Shown here piece by piece: positions 19,702-29,017 of a DNA stretch of 64,000 nt. A program made the position numbers and the translations under genes. The stretch covers positions 62,001 to 126,000 of the forward strand of contig NZ_POQT01000007.1 of NCBI RefSeq assembly GCF_002938435.1, read 5' to 3'. The DNA is from Blastococcus saxobsidens. GTDB lineage: Bacteria > Actinomycetota > Actinomycetes > Mycobacteriales > Geodermatophilaceae. Each line of letters opens with the position of its first letter. The first letter of the stretch is position 1. The notes beneath the pieces are model-generated. The model searched no databases and had not been told where the DNA came from. It was given only the letters and a program-made list of their open reading frames with translations.

Positions 19702-20571
19702 TCAGACCGGCTGCGCCTCGACGGCGGCCGCCTGCTCGGCCGCGAGCACCACGTTTCGCAGCAGCATCGCCCGGGTCATCGGTCCCACTCCCCCGGGGTT
19801 CGGCGCCACGTGGCCGGCGACGTCGACGACGTCCGGGGCGACGTCGCCGGCGATCTTCCCGTCGACCCGGCTGACGCCCACGTCGAGGACCGCGGCGCCC
19901 GGCTTGACCATGTCCGCGGTGACCAGCCCCGGGACCCCGGCGGCCGCCACCACGACGTCGGCCCGGCGCACGTGCTCGGCGACGTCGCGGGTGCCGGTGT
20001 GGCAGAGGGTCACCGTCGCGTTCTCCGACCGCCGGGTCAGCAGCAGCCCGAGGGGCCGCCCCACGGTGATGCCGCGCCCGATCACCACGACCTCGGCGCC
20101 GGCGAGCGGGACGTCGTGGCGGCGCAGCAGCTCCACGATCCCGACGGGCGTGCACGGCAGCGGGCCCGGCACGCCCAGCACCAGCCGGCCGAGGTTCACC
20201 GGGTGCAGGCCGTCGGCGTCCTTGGCCGGGTCCATCGCCTCCAGGACGGCGGCCTCGTCGATGTGCCGGGGCAGCGGCAGCTGGACGATGTAGCCGGTGC
20301 ACGCCGGATCGGCGTTGAGCTCGGCGACGACGTCCAGCACGTCCTGCTCGCTCGCGTCGGCGGGCAGCTCGCGCTGGATGCTGGCGATGCCGACCTGGGC
20401 GCAGTCGGAGTGCTTGGCGTTCACGTACCAGCGGCTGCCGGGGTCGTCGCCGACCAGCAGCGTCCCCAGCCCGGGCCGGTGGCCGGCCGCGGCGAGCGCA
20501 GCCACCCGCTCGGTGAGCTCGGTGCGGATCGCCGCCGCGGTCGCCTTGCCGTCCAGAGTCGTCGCGGGCAC
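19702..20571 (-). CDS. folD: Methylenetetrahydrofolate dehydrogenase/cyclohydrolase
   Basis: This 289-residue bifunctional enzyme interconverts 5,10-methylene-, methenyl- and 10-formyl-tetrahydrofolate, providing the formyl groups used by PurN and PurH downstream in the window. The catalytic lysine sits in [13 protein letters not shown], with VQLPLPRH and [11 protein letters not shown], and the NADP site in [12 protein letters not shown]. The GTG at 20571 has CAGACT six bases upstream, so a leaderless message is likely. Confidence 0.95.
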   Translation of the reverse strand: MPATTLDGKATAAAIRTELTERVAALAAAGHRPGLGTLLVGDDPGSRWYVNAKHSDCAQVGIASIQRELPADASEQDVLDVVAELNADPACTGYIVQLPLPRHIDEAAVLEAMDPAKDADGLHPVNLGRLVLGVPGPLPCTPVGIVELLRRHDVPLAGAEVVVIGRGITVGRPLGLLLTRRSENATVTLCHTGTRDVAEHVRRADVVVAAAGVPGLVTADMVKPGAAVLDVGVSRVDGKIAGDVAPDVVDVAGHVAPNPGGVGPMTRAMLLRNVVLAAEQAAAVEAQPV

Positions 20572-20577
20572 ACCGAC

Positions 20578-20583
20578 AGTCTG
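20578..20583 (-). promoter_or_regulatory. CAGACT hexamer before folD
   Basis: CAGACT lies six bases before the folD GTG on the minus strand. It is one of four such hexamers at the same spacing in the window. Confidence 0.5.
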
Positions 20584-20615
20584 CCGGAGGAGCGCGCACA
20601 GCGGTGTTCCGGTTC

Positions 20616-20621
20616 TAGGCT
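20616..20621 (+). promoter_or_regulatory. Candidate -10 of the membrane protein gene at 20676
   Basis: TAGGCT lies about 54 bases before the ATG, leaving room for a short leader that carries GGAGGTGTG as ribosome site. Confidence 0.35.
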
Positions 20622-20675
20622 CGGGGCCGGGCGGATCTCCGCCCGCTGCGGCAGACGCACCGGAGGTGTGACTCG

Positions 20676-21245
20676 ATGACCGAGCGCCAGCAGGAACCCA
20701 CCACGCGGGCGTTCCCGGTCGCGGGTGCCTCCGCGGCCGGTGCGCACCCGGCGGCGGACGACGCGACGGCGCCGTCCTGGGCGACGGAGCGGGTGGTGTT
20801 CCGCCGTCCCGACGCCCTCGCCGGCGTCCTCCTGGTCCTCGCCGGGATCACCGCGGGCGCGAGCCTCCTGCTGCGCTGGCTGGCCGACGACGACGCCAAC
20901 GGGCTGGAGTGGGTGGGGCGCGCCTTCGGCGAGCTGGGCGACCTGGTGGGCACCGGGCTGTGGCAGCCGCTGGTCATCGTGCTCGGCGGCGCGATGCTGC
21001 TGGTGCTCGGCCTGCTGATGTTCGCGCCCGCGCGCACGCACCGGCTGCTCGGTCTGCTGGCGCTGCTGGTCAGCGCCGGCGTGACGGCGGCGGTGCTCGT
21101 GCCCCTGGTGGCGGCCGGCTGGGACCTCGGCTCGTTCCGCCCCGGCTTCTGGTGCGCGATCGCCGTCGCCGTCCTGGGTCTGCTCGGCGCGCTGAAGGCG
21201 CTGGTGGCCGGCCCCCGCTACGGCACCGAGCCGCCCACGGGCTGA
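20676..21245 (+). CDS. Four-helix membrane protein of unknown function
   Basis: This 189-residue protein has an N-terminal polar, Ala/Pro-rich segment of about 45 residues and four hydrophobic helices (about 50-66, 97-113, 120-140 and 152-172). The loop between helices one and two is acidic ([11 protein letters not shown]). I do not recognise the family. GGAGGTG stands nine bases before the ATG. It is convergent with the pentapeptide-repeat gene, only nine bases apart. Confidence 0.75.
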   Translation: MTERQQEPTTRAFPVAGASAAGAHPAADDATAPSWATERVVFRRPDALAGVLLVLAGITAGASLLLRWLADDDANGLEWVGRAFGELGDLVGTGLWQPLVIVLGGAMLLVLGLLMFAPARTHRLLGLLALLVSAGVTAAVLVPLVAAGWDLGSFRPGFWCAIAVAVLGLLGALKALVAGPRYGTEPPTG

Positions 21246-21254
21246 CCGGGCCGC

Positions 21255-21887
21255 TCAGTCGCCGACGAACGCGCCGTGCGACCGGGTGAACTGCACTGCC
21301 TGGGCCAGGTCCAGACGCACGCCGGTGAGCTCGAACGCGCGCCAGTTGACCTCGTCGGTGGACGCCCCGCGCAGGTCGGCGCCGCGCAGCTTCGTCCCCT
21401 GCAGCCGGGCCCGGTCGAGGGAGGCACCGGTGAGGTCGCACTCGCGCAGGTCGGCGTCGGTCAGGTCGGCCTCCCGGAACCGCTGGCGGGAGAGGTCCAG
21501 CCCGGACAGGTCGACGCCGCGCATCGCGGCGTAGCTCCAGTCGCACTCGGTCGCGGTCATCGGGCGCATGTGGGCGCCGGGGAACTGCGAGCCGGTGAGC
21601 TTGCAGCCGTCCCAGGTGACGTCGATGAGCTTCGCCCGGTCGAACCGGCAGGACAGGAACGCGGTGCCGGAGTGCCGCGCCCCGGCCATGCGGACGCCGG
21701 TCAGGACGCAGTCCTGGAACACGCAGCGCCGGGTGACCAGCTCCTCCAGCCCGGCGTCGTCGAACCGGCAGCCGATGAAGGTGACGCCGTCGAGCTCGGA
21801 GCCCCACCAGTCCACCCGGGCGAAGTCCTCGCCCTCGATCTCGCTGCCCGCCCCGGGAGGGCCCACGTGCGGCCGCGAGCTGATCAA
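21255..21887 (-). CDS. Pentapeptide-repeat protein
   Basis: This 210-residue protein is mostly a right-handed quadrilateral beta-helix of A(D/N)LXX repeats, clear in [20 protein letters not shown] and again in [20 protein letters not shown]. Family roles range from DNA mimicry and gyrase protection (MfpA, Qnr) to unknown; nothing here points to a target. The TTG start overlaps the purH stop as TTGA, so it is the last gene of the purN-purH unit and translationally coupled. Confidence 0.85.
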   Translation of the reverse strand: MISSRPHVGPPGAGSEIEGEDFARVDWWGSELDGVTFIGCRFDDAGLEELVTRRCVFQDCVLTGVRMAGARHSGTAFLSCRFDRAKLIDVTWDGCKLTGSQFPGAHMRPMTATECDWSYAAMRGVDLSGLDLSRQRFREADLTDADLRECDLTGASLDRARLQGTKLRGADLRGASTDEVNWRAFELTGVRLDLAQAVQFTRSHGAFVGD

Positions 21888-23434
21888 TGGGCGAAGTGGC
21901 GGGTGCCGGTCAGGTACAGCGATGCGCCGGCGGCCGCTGCCGCGGCGACGACCTCCTCGTCACGGACGGACCCGCCGGGCTGGACGACGGCGCGGACACC
22001 CGCGTCCAGCAGCACCTGCAGCCCGTCGGCGAAGGGGAAGAACGCGTCGGAGGCGGCGACCGATCCGGCGGCCCGCTCCCCCGCCCGCGCGACGGCCAGC
22101 CGCGCGGAGTCCACGCGGTTGACCTGCCCCATGCCGACCCCGACCGTTGCGCGGTCGTGGGCCAGCAGGATCGCGTTGCTCTTCACGGCCCGCACCGCCC
22201 GCCAGGCGAAGACGAGGTCGTCCAGGCCGGCGGCGTCCAGGGGCTCGCCGGTGGCGAGGGTCCAGGTGGTCGGGTCGTCGCCGGCGGCGTCGATGCGGTC
22301 GACGGTCTGCAGCAGCAGCCCACCACCGATCGGGCGCATCTCCGCGCCCGTCCCCGGCAGGTGCGGCAGCCGCAGCAGGCGGACGTTCTTCTTCGCCGTC
22401 AGCACCCGCAGCGCGTCCTCGGTGAACGACGGCGCGACGACGACCTCGGTGAACACCTCGGCCACCTGCTCGGCCATCGTCAGGTCGACCTCGCGGTTGG
22501 CGGCGATGACGCCACCGAAGGCCGACAGCGGGTCGCAGGCGTGCGCCTTGCGGTGGGCGGCGGCGATGTCGGCGCCGGCGGCGATCCCGCACGGATTGGC
22601 GTGCTTGATGATTGCGACGGCCGGCTCGTCGTGGTCGTGCGCGGCCCGCCAGGCGGCGTCGGTGTCGACGTAGTTGTTGTAGGACATCGCCTTGCCGTGC
22701 AGCTGCTCGGCGTGCGCCAGCCCGGGCTGCAGGCCGCGGTAGAGGGCGGCCTGCTGGTGCGGGTTCTCGCCGTAGCGCAGCACCTCGGCCCGCTCCCAGC
22801 CGGCGCCCGCCCAGGCCGGGAAGCCGCTGTCGTCGTCGCTGGTGAGCACGTTGCCCATCCACGAGGCGACGGCGATGTCGTAGCTCGCGGTGTGCCGGAA
22901 CGCCGCGGCGGCGAGCTCCTGCCGCTCGGTCAGCGTGAACCCACCGGCGGAGACGGCGGCCAGGACGTCGTCGTAGCGCGCTGGGTCGACGACGACGGCC
23001 ACCGACGGGTGGTTCTTCGCCGCGGCGCGGACCATCGCGGGGCCGCCGATGTCGATCTGCTCGACGCACTCGTCCGGCGAGGCACCCGAGGCGACCGTCT
23101 CGGTGAACGGGTAGAGGTTCACGACGACGAGGTCGAAGGCGGCGACCCCCAGCTCCTCGAGCTGGGCGACGTGCTCGGGCCTGCGCCGGTCGGCCAGGAT
23201 GCCGGCGTGCACGGCGGGGTGCAGCGTCTTCACCCGGCCGTCGAGGCACTCGGGGAAACCGGTCACCTGCTCCACCGGCGTGACCGGCACCCCGGCCTCG
23301 GCGATGCGGCGGGCCGTGGCCCCGGTGCTGACCAGCTCGACGCCGGCGGCGGCCAGACCGCGGGCGAGCTCCTCGACGCCGGTCTTGTCGTAGACGCCCA
23401 GCAGGGCGCGGCGGATGGGGCTGCGGTCGCTCAT
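21884..23434 (-). CDS. purH: AICAR transformylase/IMP cyclohydrolase
   Basis: This 516-residue bifunctional enzyme carries out the last two steps of IMP synthesis. Residues 1-150 form the MGS-like cyclohydrolase ([46 protein letters not shown]). The C-terminal transformylase shows [14 protein letters not shown] and [11 protein letters not shown]. It follows purN with a 13-base gap. The formyl donor comes from FolD, coded 2 kb away. Confidence 0.98.
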   Translation of the reverse strand: MSDRSPIRRALLGVYDKTGVEELARGLAAAGVELVSTGATARRIAEAGVPVTPVEQVTGFPECLDGRVKTLHPAVHAGILADRRRPEHVAQLEELGVAAFDLVVVNLYPFTETVASGASPDECVEQIDIGGPAMVRAAAKNHPSVAVVVDPARYDDVLAAVSAGGFTLTERQELAAAAFRHTASYDIAVASWMGNVLTSDDDSGFPAWAGAGWERAEVLRYGENPHQQAALYRGLQPGLAHAEQLHGKAMSYNNYVDTDAAWRAAHDHDEPAVAIIKHANPCGIAAGADIAAAHRKAHACDPLSAFGGVIAANREVDLTMAEQVAEVFTEVVVAPSFTEDALRVLTAKKNVRLLRLPHLPGTGAEMRPIGGGLLLQTVDRIDAAGDDPTTWTLATGEPLDAAGLDDLVFAWRAVRAVKSNAILLAHDRATVGVGMGQVNRVDSARLAVARAGERAAGSVAASDAFFPFADGLQVLLDAGVRAVVQPGGSVRDEEVVAAAAAAGASLYLTGTRHFAH

Positions 23435-23447
23435 CTGGGGTTCTTCC

Positions 23448-24044
23448 TCATCGGTCCCGGGTGACGAACTCCGCCACCGTCTCCACCAGGAGCTCGCGCT
23501 CCACGTCCTTGATCCGTTCGTGCAGGGTGGCCTCGTCGTCGCCGGCCAGCACCGGCACCTCGCGCTGCGCCAGCACCGGCCCGGTGTCGACGCCCGCGTC
23601 GACCAGGTGCACGGTCGATCCGGTCACGCCGGCGCCGGCCTCCAGGGCGTCCCGCACCGCGTGGGCACCGGGGAACAGCGGCAGCAGCGCCGGGTGGGTG
23701 TTGATCAGCCGCCCCTCGAACGCCTCGAGCACCGCCGGCCCGACGATCTTCATGAAACCGGCCGACACCACCAGATCGGGTTCGAACGCGGCGATCCGCT
23801 CGGCCAGCGCCCGGTCCCACGCGGCCCGGTCGGTCAGCTCCCCGAGCGCGCAGACGAACGTGGGAAGGCCGCGGCGGCGGGCGTGCTCGAGCCCGGGGGC
23901 GTCGCGATCGGCGCCCACCGCGACGACCTCGGCCGGGTAGCCGGGTGCGTCGGTCGCCGCGAGCAGCGCCGCGAGCAGCGAACCGGCGCCCGACAGCAGG
24001 ACGACGACGCGGGCCCGCTCGGCAGGCTCGTCGGCGGCGGGCAC
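23448..24044 (-). CDS. purN: Phosphoribosylglycinamide formyltransferase
   Basis: This 198-residue enzyme transfers the formyl group of 10-formyl-THF to GAR. It shows [12 protein letters not shown] near the N terminus, the catalytic asparagine and histidine in [22 protein letters not shown], and [16 protein letters not shown]. The usual GSGSNLQ is here GAGSLLA. The GTG at 24044 has TACTGT seven bases upstream and no ribosome site, so it is probably the leaderless first gene of purN-purH-pentapeptide unit. Confidence 0.95.
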   Translation of the reverse strand: MPAADEPAERARVVVLLSGAGSLLAALLAATDAPGYPAEVVAVGADRDAPGLEHARRRGLPTFVCALGELTDRAAWDRALAERIAAFEPDLVVSAGFMKIVGPAVLEAFEGRLINTHPALLPLFPGAHAVRDALEAGAGVTGSTVHLVDAGVDTGPVLAQREVPVLAGDDEATLHERIKDVERELLVETVAEFVTRDR

Positions 24045-24051
24045 GCGCTCG

Positions 24052-24057
24052 ACAGTA
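24052..24057 (-). promoter_or_regulatory. -10 hexamer of leaderless purN
   Basis: On the minus strand TACTGT lies seven bases before the GTG of purN, and no ribosome site intervenes. Confidence 0.6.
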
Positions 24058-24073
24058 GAGGTCCCGGTCCCAC

Positions 24074-24132
24074 GGCCCCCTCGCAGGGGCCCGCAGCGAG
24101 CCGGCGAGCGGTGGGGGGCGACGGGGCCTCTT
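24074..24132 (-). terminator. Stop-adjacent hairpin element, copy 4 (perM-like gene)
   Basis: It begins with AAGAGGCCCCGTCGC after the TGA of the upstream gene and ends GCGAGGGGGCC; the centre is CACCGCTCGCCGGCTCGCTG. It stands just in front of the purN promoter, insulating purN from the upstream gene. Confidence 0.8.
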
Positions 24133-25329
24133 TCAGCCCAGGGCGCGCCAGCGGGACACCGCGGCGGCCAGGGCCGCGGCGATGCCGGCCTGGGCGGCGA
24201 CGGCGATGCCCGTCGCCACGGGCGGCGCCCCCACCACGGCGAGCGCGCCGTCGCCGAGGCTGCCGCCGCCCGCCCAGGCCAGCACGCCGACGGCCACTCC
24301 CAGCAGCGATCCGGTGAGCAGCCCGGCCAGCCCGGCGATGACCGATCCGCCGTCGGCGTCGCCGAACCAGCGGCCCGCCGTGAGCCCGGCCACCAGACCG
24401 GCCACGGCGGGGACGACCTGGGAGGCGAACGCGACCAGCGGCACCGCCTGGGTGTCCGGGAGCGCGGCGAGCAGCGGCAGGGCCGGGACCGCACCGAGGG
24501 TCACCCCGTGCACCGACACCAGCGTTCCGCTGCCGACGTAGAAGCCGGGTCCGGCCGCCAGCCCCAGGACCGCGACGACGGCGTTGGGGAGCAGCAGCGC
24601 CCCGAGACCGAGCAGCCCGACCGCACCGGCACCGGCCCCGCCGAGCGTCCCGGAGATCGCCGCGTAGCCACCGGCGTCGCTGGCGAGAGCGATCCCGACG
24701 ACCGCCGCGCCGAGGGCGAACGCGGTGAACAGCCCCGCGAGCAAGCCGCGCAGCACCGGACGCACCACGCCGGGGAGCCGGTCCAGGGCGGCGTCGACGA
24801 GGCCCGAGTCGCGCCTGGCCCCCCAGCCGACGGCGAGCACGGCCAGCACGAGGCAGCCGAGCAGGGTGCGGGTCCAGCCGAGTCCCGCGCCCTCGCCGCC
24901 GGCGACCATCGCGACCAGCACGCTCAGCAGCACGTGCACGACCACGACGAGGGCCGCCGCCCGCAGCACCTGCCGGACGCCGGCGTCGTCGTCGAGCGCC
25001 CGCACCGACACCCGCCCGGCCCACGACAGCCCCCACGCCAGCAGCCCCGTCAGGAGCAGCGGGGCCAGGACGAGCGGCCCGGAGAGCAGCGCGAGCTCGC
25101 CGCCCTGGGCCAGCAGCCAGAGGCGGGCAGCGAGCACGGCGGACGCGCCGGTGGACATGCCGCCGTCGGGGTCCAGGGTCTGGACGACGACCACGGCGAG
25201 CCCGAGTCCCAGGAGCCCGACGACCGTGACGGCCACCGCGGCGGCGACGGCGAAGAGTCCGGGCGGGACCGACCCGGAGGCCTCCCCGTCATGCCGCCGG
25301 AAGGGCAGTCGTGCGAGCAGGGCAACCAC
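24133..25329 (-). CDS. DUF6350 / PerM-like polytopic membrane protein
   Basis: This 398-residue protein has about ten transmembrane helices, rich in Ala, Gly, Leu and Val, with the recognisable stretch GPGFYVGSGTLVSVHGVTLG. Composition, length and position next to purN-purH match Rv0955 (PerM) of M. tuberculosis, which was described as a cell-division-associated membrane protein. The GTG start has GGAGGG directly before it, which is too close for a ribosome site, so the exact start is uncertain. The assignment rests mainly on topology and synteny. Confidence 0.75.
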   Translation of the reverse strand: MVALLARLPFRRHDGEASGSVPPGLFAVAAAVAVTVVGLLGLGLAVVVVQTLDPDGGMSTGASAVLAARLWLLAQGGELALLSGPLVLAPLLLTGLLAWGLSWAGRVSVRALDDDAGVRQVLRAAALVVVVHVLLSVLVAMVAGGEGAGLGWTRTLLGCLVLAVLAVGWGARRDSGLVDAALDRLPGVVRPVLRGLLAGLFTAFALGAAVVGIALASDAGGYAAISGTLGGAGAGAVGLLGLGALLLPNAVVAVLGLAAGPGFYVGSGTLVSVHGVTLGAVPALPLLAALPDTQAVPLVAFASQVVPAVAGLVAGLTAGRWFGDADGGSVIAGLAGLLTGSLLGVAVGVLAWAGGGSLGDGALAVVGAPPVATGIAVAAQAGIAAALAAAVSRWRALG

Positions 25330-25402
25330 CCCTCCACTTTCGCAAGGGGGACGCGCCCATCCGTGGCGCACTCGCCGGGACGCCGCGACCCGTCCGGGGA
25401 GC

Positions 25403-26623
25403 TCAGTTCTCCGTGCTCGGACGCTCACCCTCCGCAGCCCCCGAGGCGGTGGACCCACCCGGCGCGGGCTGCTGCCCCGGCTGTGGTCCGCCGTGCCCGG
25501 GCTGCTGCGCGCCCGGCTCCTGGTGCTGCGCACCGGAACCGGACGGTTGCTGCCACGGCGGGGTCCCGGCGTCCGCGGCGTACGGCTGGCCCTGCGGGTA
25601 CTGCGGTCCGGCCGGGGGACCGTGATAGCCGTACGGATAGGCCTGCCCGGCTCCTGGGGGCCCGCCCCAGTAGGGACCGGCGGTGGCTGCGCTCGGCCTG
25701 GGCGGCCGCTCCCGCATCTCGCGGCGGAGGGTCAGCACGGCGACGGCCGTGAGCGCGAGCGCGGTCAGGAAGCCGAGCAACGCCCAGGACGAGAAGTCGT
25801 ACTGCAGCGTGTCCAACCAGGCGAAGAGCGTGAGGACCAGCCCCAGCGCGGCCAGCCCGACGGTGAGGGAGGACCGCGGGAAGCTGACCGTCGCCTTCAC
25901 GAAGCCGGGCAGCAGGGCCCAGATGGCGGCGAGCACGAACAGCACCGCGGCCGACACGACCTTGCCGTCGTCGAACCCGCTGAAGGTCACCCCGAACGTG
26001 TCGTCACCGAAGCGCCACCACGGCAGCAGGCCCAGCAGCAGGAAGAGCAGGGTTCCGCCGGCGAACACGTGGTCCAGGGGGCGGATGCGCTTGAGGTCCA
26101 CCGAGAACTCCGCCCCGGGACCGGGCGTCCGGCCGTAGGGGCCGGGGCCCCCGCCGAACGGGGGCTGCCCGTACCCGGGCGCGTACCCGGGCTGACCGTA
26201 CGGCTGCTGCCCGTACTGGGGGTACCCCGGCTGCCCGTACGGTGGCAGGCCGTAGGCCGGCTGCCCGTAGCCGCCCTGGCCGTACGGCGGCTGGCCGTAC
26301 TGCGGCTGGCCGTACTGCTGGCCATAGGGCGGCTGGCCGTAGCCGCCCTGCCCGTAGGGCGGCTGGCCGTACTGCGGCTGGCCGTACTGCTGGCCATAGG
26401 GCGGCTGCTGCTGGCCCGGCTGCCCGTACGGCGGTTGCCCGTGGTGCTGACCGGCGGGGCCGTGTCCGGGCGCACCGGGAGCAGGCGCTCCGGGACCGGG
26501 CGCACCGGGACCTGGCTGACCGGGGCCCGACCCACCGCCGGGCGCCTCCTGCCCGTGGGGCGGCTGACCGCCGCTCGGTGGCTGGCCACCCTCGGGTGGG
26601 TGCGGTGGCTGGCTGGCGGTCAC
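25403..26623 (-). CDS. DUF5336 membrane protein with a YGQ-rich N-terminal tail
   Basis: This 406-residue protein has a disordered N-terminal tail of about 165 residues made of PYGQ/QYGQ repeats, including a 72-bp (24-residue) direct repeat. Four transmembrane helices (about 185-315) and a second Pro/Gly/Gln-rich tail follow. The architecture and the position between perM-like and sucD correspond to Rv0954 of M. tuberculosis (DUF5336), function unknown. The GTG at 26623 has GGAGGAG five bases upstream. Low-complexity Tyr/Gln/Gly tails of this kind can promote self-association; that is inference. Confidence 0.8.
   Translation of the reverse strand: MTASQPPHPPEGGQPPSGGQPPHGQEAPGGGSGPGQPGPGAPGPGAPAPGAPGHGPAGQHHGQPPYGQPGQQQPPYGQQYGQPQYGQPPYGQGGYGQPPYGQQYGQPQYGQPPYGQGGYGQPAYGLPPYGQPGYPQYGQQPYGQPGYAPGYGQPPFGGGPGPYGRTPGPGAEFSVDLKRIRPLDHVFAGGTLLFLLLGLLPWWRFGDDTFGVTFSGFDDGKVVSAAVLFVLAAIWALLPGFVKATVSFPRSSLTVGLAALGLVLTLFAWLDTLQYDFSSWALLGFLTALALTAVAVLTLRREMRERPPRPSAATAGPYWGGPPGAGQAYPYGYHGPPAGPQYPQGQPYAADAGTPPWQQPSGSGAQHQEPGAQQPGHGGPQPGQQPAPGGSTASGAAEGERPSTEN
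26268..26411. repeat. 72-bp direct repeat inside the YGQ-rich tail
   Basis: Two copies with a 72-bp period begin at 26268 and 26340 and differ at only a few bases over most of their length. They encode the 24-residue repeat of the N-terminal tail. Copy-number change by slippage or recombination is likely. Confidence 0.8.
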
Positions 26624-26726
26624 GGGATCTCCTCCGGACGGGACTGGTGCCCGATGATCGTGGCCGTCGCGGGTGCGCGCCCGCAAACGGCGCGCCCGGC
26701 CCGCGGCGGCGTGGGCCGGGAACAGC

Positions 26727-26762
26727 GCTGCCCGGCGACCGCGGATGCGGTCGCCGGGCAGC
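26727..26762 (-). terminator. sucD terminator hairpin
   Basis: Sixteen bases at 26727-26742 pair exactly with 26747-26762 around the loop GGAT. It lies 38 bases beyond the sucD stop and is the only strong hairpin in the 176-base gap to the next gene. Confidence 0.8.
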
Positions 26763-26799
26763 TGAGAACGTGCTGGAGCAGGCCCGAGGGGCCGACCAC

Positions 26800-27678
26800 T
26801 CAGGCGCCGACGATCTCCCGCATGAGCCTCGCGGTCTCCGACGGCGTCTTGCCCACGCGCACGCCGGCGGCCTCGAGGGCTTCCTTCTTCGCCTGGGCGG
26901 TACCGGCGGAGCCGGAGACGATGGCACCGGCGTGGCCCATCGTCTTGCCCTCGGGCGCGGTGAAGCCGGCGACGTAGCCGACGACCGGCTTGGTGACGTT
27001 GGCCTTGACGAAGTCGGCGGCCCGCTCCTCGGCGTCGCCACCGATCTCACCGATCATCACGATGGCCTCGGTCTCCGGGTCGTCCTGGAAGGCCTGCAGG
27101 GCGTCGATGTGCGTGGTGCCGATGACCGGGTCACCACCGATGCCGATCGCGGTGGAGAAACCGATGTCCCGCAGCTCGTACATCATCTGGTAGGTCAGCG
27201 TGCCCGACTTCGACACCAGACCGATCTTGCCCTGCTTGGTGATGTTGGCCGGGATGATGCCGGCGTTGCTGCGTCCGGGGCTGATCAGGCCGGGGCAGTT
27301 CGGGCCGATGATGCGCGTCGAGCCGCCCTGGGCGTGCGCCCAGAAGTAGGTCGAGTCGTGCACCGGGATGCCCTCGGTGATGACGACGGCGAGCCCGATG
27401 CCCGCGTCGACCGCCTCGATGACGGCGGCCTTCGCGAACGGCGGCGGCACGAAGATGACGCTGACGTCGGCGCCGGTCTCCTTCATGGCGTCGGCGACGC
27501 CGCCGAACACCGGCACGCTGGTGCCGTCGAAGTCCACGCTGGTGCCGGCCTTGCGGGGGTTCACGCCACCGACGATCGCGGTGCCCGAGGCGAGCATGCG
27601 CGAGGTGTGCTTGCTGCCCTCGGAGCCGGTCATGCCCTGGACGATGACCTTGCTGTTCTCGTTGAGGAAGATCGACAT
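26800..27678 (-). CDS. sucD: Succinyl-CoA synthetase alpha subunit
   Basis: This 292-residue subunit binds CoA and carries the phosphohistidine of the TCA-cycle succinyl-CoA ligase. The CoA-binding Rossmann domain shows [13 protein letters not shown] and [10 protein letters not shown]; the active histidine is in GHAGAIVSG near residue 245; [13 protein letters not shown] and the KSGTLTYQ loop are intact. It follows sucC by about 30 bases. Confidence 0.97.
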   Translation of the reverse strand: MSIFLNENSKVIVQGMTGSEGSKHTSRMLASGTAIVGGVNPRKAGTSVDFDGTSVPVFGGVADAMKETGADVSVIFVPPPFAKAAVIEAVDAGIGLAVVITEGIPVHDSTYFWAHAQGGSTRIIGPNCPGLISPGRSNAGIIPANITKQGKIGLVSKSGTLTYQMMYELRDIGFSTAIGIGGDPVIGTTHIDALQAFQDDPETEAIVMIGEIGGDAEERAADFVKANVTKPVVGYVAGFTAPEGKTMGHAGAIVSGSAGTAQAKKEALEAAGVRVGKTPSETARLMREIVGA

Positions 27679-27709
27679 GTCTCTGGTGTCCTGTCGGGAG
27701 TCGGGGCGA

Positions 27710-28870
27710 TCAGGCGGCGAGCTCGGCGGCCCGGCGCGCAGCGCCGTCCATCGTGTCGACCACGGTCACCAGGGGGTGGTTGGCCTCGGCGAGGATCCGC
27801 CGGCCCTCCTCGACGTTGTTGCCGTCGAGGCGGACGACCAGGGGCTTGGTGGCCTCGTCACCGAGGATGCTCAGCGCGGAGACGATGCCGTTCGCCACCG
27901 CGTCGCAGGCGGTGATACCGCCGAAGACGTTGACGAACACGCTCTTGACGGCGGGGTCGGAGAGGATGATCTCCAGCCCGTTGGCCATGACCTCGGCGGA
28001 GGCGCCACCACCGATGTCGAGGAAGTTGGCCGGCTTGACGCCGCCGAACTCCTCACCGGCGTAGGCGACGACGTCGAGCGTGCTCATGACCAGGCCGGCA
28101 CCGTTGCCGATGATCCCGACCTGGCCCTCGAGCTTGACGTAGTTGAGGTCCTTCTCCTTGGCGCGCGCCTCGAGCGGGTCGGCGGCGGCGGCGTCCTCGA
28201 GCGCGGCGTGCTCGGCGTGCCGGAAGCCGGCGTTCTCGTCGAGGGTCACCTTGGCGTCGAGGGCCAGCACGGTGCCGTCCGGCGCCTTGGCCAGCGGGTT
28301 GACCTCGACCAGCGTCGCGTCCTCCTTGGCGAAGACGTCCCACAGCTGCACGGCGATGGCGATGACCTGGTCGCGCACCTCGGGGGCGAACCCGGCGGCG
28401 TCGACGATCTCGGCGGCCTTGGCGGAGTCGACGCCCTTGCTGGCGTCGACCGGGATCCGGGCGAGGGCCTCGGGCCGCTCGACGGCGAGCTGCTCGATCT
28501 CCATGCCGCCCTCGACGCTGGCCATGGCCAGGAAGGTGCGGTTGGAGCGGTCGAGCAGGTAGGAGAAGTAGTACTCCTCGGCGATGTCGCTGGCCTGGGC
28601 GACCATCACGCGGTGCGTGATGTGGCCCTTGATGTCCAGCCCCAGGATGTCCTGGGCGCGGGCCTTGGCGTCCTCGGCGTTGTCGGCGAGCTTCACGCCA
28701 CCGGCCTTGCCGCGGCCGCCGGTCTTCACCTGCGCCTTGACGACGACGGTCTGCCCGATCTCTCGGGCGATCGCCTCCGCCTGCTCGGGCGTCTCGGCGA
28801 CGCCGCCGGGCAGCACGGGGACGCCGTGCGAGGCCAACAGGTCACGGGCCTGGTACTCGAAGAGATCCAC
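27710..28870 (-). CDS. sucC: Succinyl-CoA synthetase beta subunit
   Basis: This 386-residue subunit has an ATP-grasp nucleotide domain (residues 1-230, beginning [18 protein letters not shown]) and a C-terminal CoA-ligase domain with NFLDIGGGA and VFGGITACD. The GTG at 28870 is chosen because the family starts at this DLFEYQ; TACGGT lies eight bases upstream, suggesting a leaderless or nearly leaderless transcript for sucC-sucD. Confidence 0.96.
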   Translation of the reverse strand: MDLFEYQARDLLASHGVPVLPGGVAETPEQAEAIAREIGQTVVVKAQVKTGGRGKAGGVKLADNAEDAKARAQDILGLDIKGHITHRVMVAQASDIAEEYYFSYLLDRSNRTFLAMASVEGGMEIEQLAVERPEALARIPVDASKGVDSAKAAEIVDAAGFAPEVRDQVIAIAVQLWDVFAKEDATLVEVNPLAKAPDGTVLALDAKVTLDENAGFRHAEHAALEDAAAADPLEARAKEKDLNYVKLEGQVGIIGNGAGLVMSTLDVVAYAGEEFGGVKPANFLDIGGGASAEVMANGLEIILSDPAVKSVFVNVFGGITACDAVANGIVSALSILGDEATKPLVVRLDGNNVEEGRRILAEANHPLVTVVDTMDGAARRAAELAA

Positions 28871-28878
28871 GATCAGGC

Positions 28879-28884
28879 ACCGTA
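28879..28884 (-). promoter_or_regulatory. Candidate -10 hexamer of sucCD
   Basis: TACGGT on the minus strand lies eight bases before the sucC GTG. The 147-base gap to the divergent S15 gene contains no other obvious feature. Confidence 0.5.
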
Positions 28885-29017
28885 GCCCGCCCGTAACCAC
28901 CGCGCTGCCCCGGGCGTTACCCCAGTGGGCCCGTCGTGCCGTGCATCACACGACGTCTCACCCGTTCAGAGCACGAACGGGACGGTCCGCCGCGTGTCCC
29001 CGACCCGAGGAGCCCCC

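Noticed and set aside
21887-23464. A 525-codon plus-strand frame opposite purH
   Set aside because: It is a GC-driven shadow of purH with no recognisable domain; purH on the minus strand is unambiguous.
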